Shown here: positions 27,256 to 35,676 of the stretch, one piece after another | Numbering within the stretch: position 1 is the stretch's first letter | How the letters are laid out: each line of letters starts with the position of its first letter | NCBI GenBank assembly: GCA_017305195.1 | Contig: JAFKMU010000056.1 | Location: 26,206-90,205 of the forward strand | Length of the DNA stretch: 64,000 nt | Reading direction: 5' to 3' | Source: Verrucomicrobiota bacterium | Lineage (GTDB): Bacteria; Verrucomicrobiota; Verrucomicrobiia; Chthoniobacterales; Terrimicrobiaceae | Translations under genes and position numbers: made by a program | The notes under the pieces: generated by a model | The model's input: only the letters and a program-made list of their open reading frames with translations | Told to the model about the DNA's origin: nothing | The model's database searches: none

Positions 27256-28164
27256 TTAAACGGACTCGGGCGTTTTTCTGCGCCGCTGGGGGGTGGTCAG
27301 GAGGATGTCTGCCTTGTTCAGCTTGCCGAGCGATTTCTGGCGGAACTCCCGGGGCGACATGCCAAACTCGGTCTTGAAGGCGCGCGAGAAGGCGCTGGCG
27401 CTGCCAAAGCCCGTGCTTTCCCCCACCTGCTCGAGCGTCATGTCGGGTGATCGCATCAGCCATTTGGCCCGCTCAAACTGGACATGGGTGAAGGCCAGTT
27501 GAGGAGACGCGCCCCGGACCTTGTGAAAGAGGCGGCGCAGATGGGTGGGGGAGAGATGAATGGCGCGCGCCACTTCCGCAATATTGGGCGCTTTTGACAT
27601 GTTTGCCTCATACCATGCCATGGCTTCCTTGACCTTGGATTCTCCGTAGTTCGGCGGTGCGCCCCATTCCGTCTTGGGGATGTGCTTCAGGAAGAAGATG
27701 GTGAGTTCGGCGGCGACGATCTTGTAAATGAGCGGCTCCCAGAATCCCGCCCGCTTGCTGACCTCGAGCGGCGTGGTGCCGAGGCGCTTCCGGGCCTCGT
27801 CGCATCGATCATACAGCGCCTGGATGATCGGAATCTCCGAGGTCTGAAAGGGAACCTTTCGGTAGCCATCCGCGCCGACGATGGACCGGACCGGGTACTC
27901 CGCCTCGTCAAAGTGGAAAATGATATTCCGCGTATGGTCGCCGGGTTTCCCTCCCCAGCCGTGAATGCAATCCGGGCCGGTCAGGATCAGCATGGGGGCT
28001 TTCAGCCGTTCGTTCTTTTTGATCCCGTTGTGATGAAGGACGACGGTGAACTCTCCCTCCAGAAAAAATTGAAACTCCCACCGGCCTCGCGGGTAGGGCT
28101 GGACTGGGTGGTCTCCGTACTGGCGCTCCCCTTGATTGCGGTAGAATAGGAACACAACTCCCAA
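27256..28164 (-). CDS. AraC-family regulator
   Basis: This roughly 302-residue protein has an N-terminal cupin-like sensing domain (RGRWEFQFFLEGEFTVV, LILTGPDCIHGWGG) and a C-terminal AraC helix-turn-helix pair (PNIAEVARAIHLSPTHLRRL, LEQVGESTGFGSASAFSRAF). The start is uncertain: 28164 is a TTG, an in-frame GTG lies at 28155, and no ATG is available nearby. The cupin could begin further upstream in the same open frame. It is divergent from the Gfo/Idh/MocA oxidoreductase at 28250 and converges on the kinase, 31 bases from its stop. Regulation of the 28250-33952 run is the natural inference. Confidence 0.82.
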   Translation of the reverse strand: MGVVFLFYRNQGERQYGDHPVQPYPRGRWEFQFFLEGEFTVVLHHNGIKKNERLKAPMLILTGPDCIHGWGGKPGDHTRNIIFHFDEAEYPVRSIVGADGYRKVPFQTSEIPIIQALYDRCDEARKRLGTTPLEVSKRAGFWEPLIYKIVAAELTIFFLKHIPKTEWGAPPNYGESKVKEAMAWYEANMSKAPNIAEVARAIHLSPTHLRRLFHKVRGASPQLAFTHVQFERAKWLMRSPDMTLEQVGESTGFGSASAFSRAFKTEFGMSPREFRQKSLGKLNKADILLTTPQRRRKTPESV

Positions 28165-28178
28165 AATAGGAAATTGGG
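28160..28178. promoter_or_regulatory. Weak inverted repeat in divergent promoter region
   Basis: CCCAA and TTGGG arms are separated by 9 AT-rich bases and overlap the likely start of the AraC gene. It is a possible operator only; AraC proteins more often bind direct repeats. Confidence 0.22.
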
Positions 28179-28249
28179 CGAAAGTATCAAGTATTTGAGC
28201 GTTTCCCCTATGGCGGATTTCCAGGCGCGATGGAAAGCTTTGGTCTGAA

Positions 28250-29656
28250 ATGGAACGAAAATCCCCTTCCTTGCTTCCCGATGATTCTCGCGCCCGCTTT
28301 GCCCTGGTCGGGACGGGAGGGCGGTCGTGGATGTTTACCCAGGCGCTTTCCTCAACCTACCGCGACCGCTGCGCTCTCGTTGCATTGTGTGACACGAACC
28401 AGACGCGCATGGATTTCTACAACCGCGAAATCGCGGAAAAATGCGACGCCGAGCCCGTTCCCACCTATCTCGCCTCGGACTTTGACCGGATGGTCCGCGA
28501 GCAGCGCCCCGACGTGGTGATCGTGTCGTCCATTGACCGGACTCATCACGAGTACATCGTGCGGGCCATGGAGCTCGGGTGCGATGTCATCACCGAGAAG
28601 CCTCTCACGATCGATATCGAGAAATGCGAGGCAATCCTCGACGCGGTGGCGCGGACGGGGCGGAAGCTCACCGTCACCTTCAACTATCGCTACGCTCCTC
28701 TCCGCACCAAGGTGAAGGAACTTCTCATGGAGGGCGCGATCGGCGAGGTGAAATCCGTCCATTTCGAATGGCTGCTGGATACCAACCACGGGGCCGACTA
28801 TTTCCGCCGCTGGCACCGCGACAAGCGCAACTCCGGCGGCCTGATGGTCCACAAGGCGACCCACCATTTCGATCTCGTGAACTGGTGGCTCGAATCCTCG
28901 CCCGAGACGGTCTTCGCCTTCGGCAATCTCGGCTTTTATGGCCGGGAGAATGCCCTCCGGCGCGGCGTCTCGGCGTTTTATGAGCGGGGTACGGAAGACT
29001 CAGCAGCGGCGGCCAGCGATCCCTTCGCTCTCGATCTGCGGAAATCGGAGAATCTGCGCCACCTTTACCTCGATGCCGAGCATGAGGATGGCTACCGCAG
29101 GGACCAGAGCGTTTTTTCCGACGGCATCACCATCGAGGATACGATGAATGTCCTGGTGCGCTACAAATCCGGGGTGCAGATGAGCTATAGTCTCTACACC
29201 TATGCTCCATGGGAGGGATACCGCATCGCGCTTAACGGCACCAAGGGCCGCATCGAGGTCAATCACCAGGAAGCATCCTATATCAATGCCGGCACGGGTT
29301 CTCTCACCGAGGGAAAGTCGAGTTCGGAGCAGATCATTCTCCTGCCCCTCTTTCAAAAGCCGGTCGTCGTGGAGATTCCCCCCAGCGAGGGCGGCCACGG
29401 CGGGGGCGATCCCGTCATGCTCGATGAGATCTTTGGCGGCAAGGCGTTCCCCGATCCCTTTCATCGGGCGGCCAACCATATCGATGGCGCGCGCTCGATC
29501 CTTACCGGGATCGCGGCGAACGAGTCGTTCCGCACCGGCCTACCCGTCAAGGTGGACTCTCTTCTCCGCCTGGAGGAATGGACGACCCCGGCGGTCGATC
29601 CCCTCTCTGAGGTGGCGGCGGCGCCTGCGGGCGACCCGGCTGTGCTGGCCGGGTAA
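28250..29656 (+). CDS. Gfo/Idh/MocA-family oxidoreductase
   Basis: The 468-residue cytoplasmic enzyme starts with a Rossmann motif (FALVGTGGRSWMF near residue 18) and has the family signature EKPLTIDIEKCE, whose Lys is catalytic. It also has a conserved His block HKATHHFDLVNWWL. Family members oxidise or reduce a hydroxyl or keto group on cyclic sugars with NAD(P). This protein is longer than the usual 340-390 residues. The extra length lies mainly after the catalytic block (AVDPLSEVAAAPAGDPAVLAG at the end) and in an insertion around residues 230-290. It leads the plus-strand run that continues with two exported proteins and is divergent from an AraC regulator. The substrate is unknown. Confidence 0.88.
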   Translation: MERKSPSLLPDDSRARFALVGTGGRSWMFTQALSSTYRDRCALVALCDTNQTRMDFYNREIAEKCDAEPVPTYLASDFDRMVREQRPDVVIVSSIDRTHHEYIVRAMELGCDVITEKPLTIDIEKCEAILDAVARTGRKLTVTFNYRYAPLRTKVKELLMEGAIGEVKSVHFEWLLDTNHGADYFRRWHRDKRNSGGLMVHKATHHFDLVNWWLESSPETVFAFGNLGFYGRENALRRGVSAFYERGTEDSAAAASDPFALDLRKSENLRHLYLDAEHEDGYRRDQSVFSDGITIEDTMNVLVRYKSGVQMSYSLYTYAPWEGYRIALNGTKGRIEVNHQEASYINAGTGSLTEGKSSSEQIILLPLFQKPVVVEIPPSEGGHGGGDPVMLDEIFGGKAFPDPFHRAANHIDGARSILTGIAANESFRTGLPVKVDSLLRLEEWTTPAVDPLSEVAAAPAGDPAVLAG

Positions 29657-29697
29657 TTCCCTGCCGCAATGGCCCGGTTGCATTTGCTGAATATTCT

Positions 29698-30279
29698 ATG
29701 AAAAGTACCCTTCCCCCTATGATTACGTCGTTTTTCCCCGGCCTCCTTCGTGCGGGCCTCGGCCTGCTCGCTTTTGCTGTGCTTATTGCCTCATCACCCG
29801 CGGCGGAAACCACACTCGATGTCTTTGGCGGCAAGAAGTGGGGGTTTTATCCCGGCTATGAGTTTCCTGGCGCGAAAGGAACCTGTCGGCTGGAATCCGT
29901 CGATGGCCGCGACGCACTCGTGATCGAGTACGATTTCACCGGGGGTGGGGCATACGTGCTGGCCGGTACGCCGGTGGAGATCGCACAGGGGCCGATGGAG
30001 CTGCGCTTCGACGTCAAGGCCGACCGGGAGATGAAGGTCATCGTGCGGATCGAGGATTCCGCCAAGCAAACCCACCAGTACAACCTGGTCTACAAGGCGG
30101 CAGGCGAATGGGAGACCCTCACGGTCGATCTGGCCAAGCCCGCCAACAAAAGCTTCGGCGGCCCGGCCGATGGAACGATCCATTACCCCATCACAAAATT
30201 CTCGGTCGCAGTAGGAAAAGGTAAAACAACCGCCGAGCCGGGAAACGCCGCCATTTCGAATGTCCGCACAGCCGAGTAA
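29698..30279 (+). CDS. Small exported beta-sandwich protein of unknown function
   Basis: This 193-residue protein has a signal peptide (LLRAGLGLLAFAVLIASSPAAE). The mature part looks like a galactose-binding or CBM-type beta-sandwich: TCRLESVDGRDALVIEYDF, LRFDVKADREMKVIVRIED, WETLTVDLAKP and AISNVRTAE. The closing strand, following a W--LTVDL segment, is typical of CBM11/CBM22-like folds. No catalytic motif is visible. A second ATG at 29719 would also give a complete signal peptide. It lies 41 bases after the oxidoreductase and 7 bases before the 1221-residue protein, so it is in the same transcript. It may be a non-catalytic sugar-binding partner of that large protein. Confidence 0.72.
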   Translation: MKSTLPPMITSFFPGLLRAGLGLLAFAVLIASSPAAETTLDVFGGKKWGFYPGYEFPGAKGTCRLESVDGRDALVIEYDFTGGGAYVLAGTPVEIAQGPMELRFDVKADREMKVIVRIEDSAKQTHQYNLVYKAAGEWETLTVDLAKPANKSFGGPADGTIHYPITKFSVAVGKGKTTAEPGNAAISNVRTAE

Positions 30280-30286
30280 AGCCGCG

Positions 30287-33200
30287 ATGAAAGCCGTACC
30301 TATCCTGATCCTTTTCGGCGCGTTCACCCTGGCCGCGCATGCACAGACCCCGGCTCCCACGCCTTTTGCGGCGGCACCCGTGGCGGCTCGCCCCGTGAAG
30401 CCCGCCAAGACGACGGTGACTCCGGTGGATGCATTCAGCGCGGCCAACGCGGCCTCGTGGACCACGGAGCCCGCAGTGACCGGAGGCAGCGCGCCGTTTT
30501 CCATCGAGAGTGCGGACGGGGCGAGTTTTCTGCGTCTCAAGACCGACGGGATGGATCCCGGCAAGATGACCGTGCGGACGTTCCTGCCCGGTGAGGCGGC
30601 GGCCAATGGCTCCGTCTGGGCCAAGGCCCGGGCGAACTATGTGACCTTCCTCTGCCGCAGCAACAAGCCAGCGAGGATGACCTTTCACCCGCTGCAGCGC
30701 GGAAAATCCGCCGGGACCAACCAGGCTGCTTTCACCGCCGAGCCGGGCGACTGGAAGCGCGTGATCCTGCCGGTGGCGGACATGGGCCTCAAGGACCTCT
30801 CGAAAGTAGCGGGAATCGGTTTCCGCGTTGCCAATGCGCCCGCGGGGACGGAGGTGGAGATCAAGGATTTCGCGGTCGGTAATGCTCCGTATTACGACGA
30901 CCTGTGGAAGACGCAAAAGCTCGCCATCAGCCTCGAGGGCGACTGGCGTTTCGCCACCGATCCCGGCGACAAGGGAATGACGGATAGCTGGTTCTCTCCC
31001 GGCTTCGACGACTCCCAGTGGAAGGTGCTGAAGTCCGGCCAGGACTGGCAGGCACAGGGTATCGAGCACTACGGCTATGGCTGGTATCGCCAGCAGATCT
31101 TCGTGCCCAAGGAGTTTGAGGGTGTGCCGCTCAAGATCACGCTCTGCGAAATCAAGGCTGACGACGATGCGTGGTTCAACGGGCAGCGCATCGGCGGGTT
31201 CAACGGCGAGTACAAGTACAACAACTGGAACACCCGCACCTACATCGTGCCGCCCTCCCTCATCCGCTACGGGGAAAACAACCAGATCACCGTCCGAATC
31301 TGGGGCGGCAACATCACCTTCATCGGAAAGAAGAGCGGACTCATCAAAGGCCCGCTCGTGGCGGAGCTCGATCCCTACACGGTGAAATTCCGCAAGCCCG
31401 GCGGCGAGGCCGTCGCGCCCGATCTGTTTGATCTCAGCGATGCCCAGCAGGGGCAGCCTTTTGAGATCGTCTTTTCCTTCCCGGGAGAACTCGCCCAGGC
31501 TCCGGGAACGCAGGTGCAGTTCAAGCTCGTGAACTCCATCGGCACCGCGTTGGCCTCCGGGCAGGCCCCGCTGGTTGCCGGGGACAAGGGCATCGCAACG
31601 GCCACGGTGCCGGTCGACCTGGAAACCTCGCGCAAGGTCTACCTGAGCGGGCGTCTCTGGGCGCAGCTCATCATCAACGACGCGCAGGGCATGCCGCTTT
31701 ACGCGGGACGCCGCGAGATGGATCGCCTTTCCTTCCTGAAGCGCGACACGACGCTGCTGCCTGCGCTACCCGAGACGCTGGAGGACACACCGTACGGCAA
31801 GCTGAAGCTGGTCGACGAGATCGACGCCTCGACTCCGATCTTTGAGGATATCCATCCGTACCTGCAAAGCGGCTTCCAAAAGGCGCAGGAGCGCATGCCT
31901 GCCGGTTCGGACGTCGACGTGAAGGTGACCGAGATCCTCGGCAAAAAGGCCCGCGAGAGCGCGTACGGCTGGTTTGCCTATCGAGTGGGACGCGGGAAGC
32001 TCAACCCCCGCTCCACCTACCTGCTCCGCATCGAGTACCCGGAGGACAAGCCCCGCTTCGCTCCCATCGAGGTGCAGATCGGGCAGAATTTCATGGACGT
32101 GGGGTGGAAGAGCGGAGTCGGCAAGACCGACGACGTTTATGACAACTGGCCGATCAGCCAGAAGTGGAAGTGGTACGACGTGATCGTGCCTCTCGACGAC
32201 GAGACCACGGGCACGGGCGGGACCGGCACAGCTCCGGCGGAGAATGGCTTCTGGGTCTATTTCATGAACAAGATCAGTCCCGAGGGCTTCTATAGCATGT
32301 GGGAAGGCGGCCCGGCCGTGGCAAAGATCAAGCTCTACGAGATCAATCCGGAGAAGGATGCTCCGGTGATTCATCGTCCCGAGGGCCTGCCCAATCGCGT
32401 ACTCTCGCTGGACTGGGAGCGCCAGCCGGATGGCAACCCGGAGGATTTCGTGAAGTATGCAAAGCTGATGGGCTACAACGCGATCTCGCCCATCATGATC
32501 AAGTGGACCTTCATGAATTTCAGCGAGCCCCTGAATGGCTATACCTCGATCGTCATCGACGAGCATAACTACTGGGCCAACAAGCCCTACGATCCTGCTA
32601 CGGGCGAACCCGCCTCGTCTCCCGTCCCGGGCCGCAAGACCCAGCACGAGCTTTTCCTCGAAGCCACCAAAAAGTGGGGTATTGACTATATCCCGCGCTT
32701 CGAGTGGGGCGGCTCGATGGATCTGCCCGAGGACGCCAAGGCGATCGGGGTGGACGGAAAGCTGGCCAAGCCCAACCGCTTTGCCCAGTGGTCGTCCAAC
32801 CTGCTGAACCAGGCGACATGGGACGATCTCAAGAAACTGATGGATCATCTCATCAAGCCGTACGTGAAGGACAACCCGCAGCTCACCGGTGTGCTGTGGC
32901 GCATCCGCTGCGACCGCGCACAAATCTCCTACGGCGAAGCCGACCTGGAGCTGTTCTCCAAGGAAACCGGCCTCGCGCTTCCTCCCGGCGGACAGGCGCA
33001 GCGCGCCGCCTGGGCGGCGGGCGAGATGCGGGCCAAGTATGATGAATGGTGGCACGGCAAGCGGGCGGACTTTCACAAGAAGCTCTCCGCTCTGCTGCAG
33101 AGCTACCGCCCCGGACTCGAGTTGTACTACTTCAACTGGGATCCCGACAAATTCGGCATCATTCTGCCCGACATCACGGCCTGGGCATTCAAGGCCAAAG

Positions 33201-33952
33201 TGGCGAAATCCGGTCCCACGGGCGGGAAGGCAGCCTACGAGGCGGAGCGCACGGAGAGAAAGAAGCTGACCGCTGCCGATTACATCGAGACCGTGCGCAC
33301 GGGGAATTTCGGCGACGCTTTCAAGGGCGTCAATCGCGCGGATTACGGCATCCGACCGGAACTCTACCGCGACACGCCCGGCATCCAGATTTTTGCCCCG
33401 GCGAATTACCTCTGCTATGCCGACAAGCCGGAGTACCTGAATTACTTCCAGACCGCCGATGGCCTCGCCGTAAGCAATGTCGTTTCCTACGACGAGGTGA
33501 ATGCCCGCATGATCAATCCGAAGTATGAGGGTAACATGATCACCCCGGGCGGACCGGATTTCAGCATGGCGCTGGAGCTTCTCGCCTACTTCCATGGCGA
33601 CGCTCGCACGCTGAACTACACCGTCTACACGTACGGTCGCGGTTTTGCCGACGCGCATCGCCGCTTTGCCCAGGCATTCCTGGCCTTGCCTGCGGTCAAG
33701 GGAACGGTGCTCGACCAGGGCGACGCTGACGTGAAGGCGCGCCTGTATCCCACCGACAAGGGAACCTACCTCGGCGTCGCCTACAAGGGATACGAGGACA
33801 AGAAACTGACCATCAAGGTTCCCGGCAAGGCTGGAGCGAAGCTGAAGGATCTCGTCACCGACAAGTATGTGTCTACGACGGATTCCGGCGGCGACTTGCA
33901 GTTTGTCATCGACTCCAAGCCCATGGAGCTGAATGCCTATCGGATCGAGTAG
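30287..33952 (+). CDS. Large exported glycosidase-like protein, family not recognised (1221 aa)
   Basis: A signal peptide (VPILILFGAFTLAAHAQ) starts at the ATG at 30287; the frame opens 9 codons earlier, overlapping the previous gene. Residues about 30-200 are a beta-sandwich. Residues about 210-350 are a GH2-type sugar-binding domain: SLEGDWRFATDPGD, GYGWYRQQIFVP, DDAWFNGQRIGGFNGEYKY and TYIVPPSLIRYGENNQITV. From about residue 700 to 970 is a barrel-like region (LSLDWERQPDGNPEDF, GYNAISPIMIKWTF, IPRFEWGG, LTGVLWRIRCDR, ELYYFNWDPDKF). The C-terminal segment returns to beta structure (TVLDQGDADVKARLYP). The mix suggests an exo-glycosidase of the GH2/GH42 kind, but the catalytic residues cannot be assigned. 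A hairpin follows at 34021. Confidence 0.72.
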   Translation: MKAVPILILFGAFTLAAHAQTPAPTPFAAAPVAARPVKPAKTTVTPVDAFSAANAASWTTEPAVTGGSAPFSIESADGASFLRLKTDGMDPGKMTVRTFLPGEAAANGSVWAKARANYVTFLCRSNKPARMTFHPLQRGKSAGTNQAAFTAEPGDWKRVILPVADMGLKDLSKVAGIGFRVANAPAGTEVEIKDFAVGNAPYYDDLWKTQKLAISLEGDWRFATDPGDKGMTDSWFSPGFDDSQWKVLKSGQDWQAQGIEHYGYGWYRQQIFVPKEFEGVPLKITLCEIKADDDAWFNGQRIGGFNGEYKYNNWNTRTYIVPPSLIRYGENNQITVRIWGGNITFIGKKSGLIKGPLVAELDPYTVKFRKPGGEAVAPDLFDLSDAQQGQPFEIVFSFPGELAQAPGTQVQFKLVNSIGTALASGQAPLVAGDKGIATATVPVDLETSRKVYLSGRLWAQLIINDAQGMPLYAGRREMDRLSFLKRDTTLLPALPETLEDTPYGKLKLVDEIDASTPIFEDIHPYLQSGFQKAQERMPAGSDVDVKVTEILGKKARESAYGWFAYRVGRGKLNPRSTYLLRIEYPEDKPRFAPIEVQIGQNFMDVGWKSGVGKTDDVYDNWPISQKWKWYDVIVPLDDETTGTGGTGTAPAENGFWVYFMNKISPEGFYSMWEGGPAVAKIKLYEINPEKDAPVIHRPEGLPNRVLSLDWERQPDGNPEDFVKYAKLMGYNAISPIMIKWTFMNFSEPLNGYTSIVIDEHNYWANKPYDPATGEPASSPVPGRKTQHELFLEATKKWGIDYIPRFEWGGSMDLPEDAKAIGVDGKLAKPNRFAQWSSNLLNQATWDDLKKLMDHLIKPYVKDNPQLTGVLWRIRCDRAQISYGEADLELFSKETGLALPPGGQAQRAAWAAGEMRAKYDEWWHGKRADFHKKLSALLQSYRPGLELYYFNWDPDKFGIILPDITAWAFKAKVAKSGPTGGKAAYEAERTERKKLTAADYIETVRTGNFGDAFKGVNRADYGIRPELYRDTPGIQIFAPANYLCYADKPEYLNYFQTADGLAVSNVVSYDEVNARMINPKYEGNMITPGGPDFSMALELLAYFHGDARTLNYTVYTYGRGFADAHRRFAQAFLALPAVKGTVLDQGDADVKARLYPTDKGTYLGVAYKGYEDKKLTIKVPGKAGAKLKDLVTDKYVSTTDSGGDLQFVIDSKPMELNAYRIE

Positions 33953-34020
33953 GTCGCTCCGATCCGCTCGTTCCTCCCGGGAATATGGCTGGATGAGATT
34001 CCCGAAAGAGGGCGAAAATA

Positions 34021-34066
34021 TCAAAAACCGGGATGCTGATCGCATGGACGGCATACCCGGTTTTGA
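34021..34066. other. Imperfect inverted repeat in intergenic gap
   Basis: TCAAAAACCGGG pairs with CCCGGTTTTGA across a 23-base gap, with one bulged A. It lies between the large protein (stop 33952) and the acetylesterase (start 34144). It could be a weak terminator or an operator; the loop is long and the following T-run is poor. Confidence 0.4.
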
Positions 34067-34143
34067 TGAATAGTCAGTCAGATAACGGCTCTGGCGCTGC
34101 AGAAATGTGGCGACGGAGTTGATGTCAGAGTTTCCCGTCCCCA

Positions 34144-35658
34144 ATGAGCTTCTCTCCCAACTGTCGCCGCCCTGTGTTTCAAAAAGTAAAATCCTCCCGC
34201 CTGCTGGCGGCGCTGCTTTGCGCCGTCGCGCCCTCGCTCGCCCTGGCCGATGTGCAACTGCCGCCGGTCTTCTCCGACCACATGGTGCTCCAGGCCGGGC
34301 GGCCTGTTCCTGTGTGGGGCAAGGCGTCGCCGGGTGAGAAGGTCTCGGTGCGGGCCGGTTCCCAGGTGAAGGAAGCCCAGGCTGCCGCCGATGGAAAATG
34401 GTCGGTCACGCTCGATCCGCTGAAGTCCGGGGAGGAATTGACTCTTTCCATCCAGGGTGGCTCGGGAACGCCGATCACCATCAGCGATGTGCTCGCAGGT
34501 GAGGTGTGGCTGTGCTCGGGGCAATCCAACATGGCCCTGCCGGTGGCGAAGGCGAAAGACGCGGCGACCGAGATCGCAGCGGCGAACTGGCCGAAGATCC
34601 GGATGTTCCAAAACAAGAAGTGGATCATTTGCAGCCCGCAGACGGCGGGAACCTTCTCGGCGGTGGCGTACTATTTTGGCCGGGACATTCATCAAAAGAC
34701 CGGCGCTCCCGTGGGCTTGCTAAACATGTCCTCGGGCGGCACGCCGATCGAGCTGTGGACCAGCCCGGAGGCGCAGAAGGCCGTGCCCGGCCTCCAGCCG
34801 CTGTTTGCCAAAGGTGCTGTCGCCGAGGCGGCGGGCGATGATGCCAAACAGGCGGAGAGCGACCGCCAGCAGGCGGTCGAGGTGGAGGGCAAGCAGGCTG
34901 TCGCCGCGCAGAAAAAAGCGCCGGGCTATCTGTTTGCCGATCGGATTTTGCCGCTGGCCCCGTTCGCGATCCAGGGCGTGATCTGGTACCAGGGCGAGGC
35001 CAATTCCTACACGGAACACGCCAACCTCTACGGCCTCCAGCTTGCCACGATGATCAAGGACTGGCGCTCGCGCTGGGGGTACGACTTTGCCTTTCTCACG
35101 GTACAGCTGCCTGAACTCGGCGCGCCGCAGACCGAGCCAATGCAGACCCATGGGCGCGTGCTCGTCCGGGAGGGCGAACTCAAGTCCCTCGAACTTCCCA
35201 ATACCGGCCTGGCGGTCCTGCTCGGAACAGGCGAGGAGAAGTCCAATCACCCGCTCAACAAGCAGGAAGCCGGACGACGTCTCGCAAACTGGGCGCTCGC
35301 CTCCGTGTACGGGCAAAAAGACGTCGCCATGTCCGGGCCGCTGCCTGCGGGCAGCACCGTGGAGGGCGGAAAGATGGTGATAAAGTTTACCCATACCGAT
35401 GGCGGCCTGGTCGCGCAGGGTGGGGGGGCGCTCAAGGGCTTTGCCATTTCCGGCGCCGATGGAAAGTGGGTCTGGGGTGACGCGGTGATCGAGGGCGACG
35501 CGGTGGCGGTCTCCAGTCCCGAAGTGAAGCAGCCCGTGGCCGTGCGCTATGCCTGGGCGATCAATCCGGTCGGCGCCAACCTGGCCAACGGAGCGGGGTT
35601 GCCCGCCACGCCATTCCGGACCGACGATCAGCCGATTGCGAATCGGGCCGGGCAATAG
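34144..35658 (+). CDS. Sialate O-acetylesterase-family protein, compact form (504 aa)
   Basis: This third SASA-type protein is exported (signal peptide ending PSLALA near residue 35). It has the N-terminal beta-domain (LPPVFSDHMVLQ, PVWGKASPG), the nucleophile block GQSNMAL (Ser128) and WYQGEAN. It lacks the jelly-roll insertion of its two relatives. In its place is a short Ala/Gln/Lys-rich linker (about residues 215-260, including AEAAGDDAKQAESDRQQ). The His block reads EEKSNHPLNKQEAG, so the usual Asp-Ile-His-Pro is Ser-Asn-His-Pro. It leads a tight plus-strand unit with the PL22-like, GH38-like and HAD genes. A pectin or hemicellulose acetylesterase role fits the neighbours. Confidence 0.87.
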   Translation: MSFSPNCRRPVFQKVKSSRLLAALLCAVAPSLALADVQLPPVFSDHMVLQAGRPVPVWGKASPGEKVSVRAGSQVKEAQAAADGKWSVTLDPLKSGEELTLSIQGGSGTPITISDVLAGEVWLCSGQSNMALPVAKAKDAATEIAAANWPKIRMFQNKKWIICSPQTAGTFSAVAYYFGRDIHQKTGAPVGLLNMSSGGTPIELWTSPEAQKAVPGLQPLFAKGAVAEAAGDDAKQAESDRQQAVEVEGKQAVAAQKKAPGYLFADRILPLAPFAIQGVIWYQGEANSYTEHANLYGLQLATMIKDWRSRWGYDFAFLTVQLPELGAPQTEPMQTHGRVLVREGELKSLELPNTGLAVLLGTGEEKSNHPLNKQEAGRRLANWALASVYGQKDVAMSGPLPAGSTVEGGKMVIKFTHTDGGLVAQGGGALKGFAISGADGKWVWGDAVIEGDAVAVSSPEVKQPVAVRYAWAINPVGANLANGAGLPATPFRTDDQPIANRAGQ

Positions 35659-35676
35659 GCAGCCGTTTGCCACTCC

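Noticed and set aside
31766..34144. 792-codon minus-strand frame opposite the 1221-residue protein
   Set aside because: Antisense shadow; no start signal and Arg/Leu/Val-rich composition without motifs.
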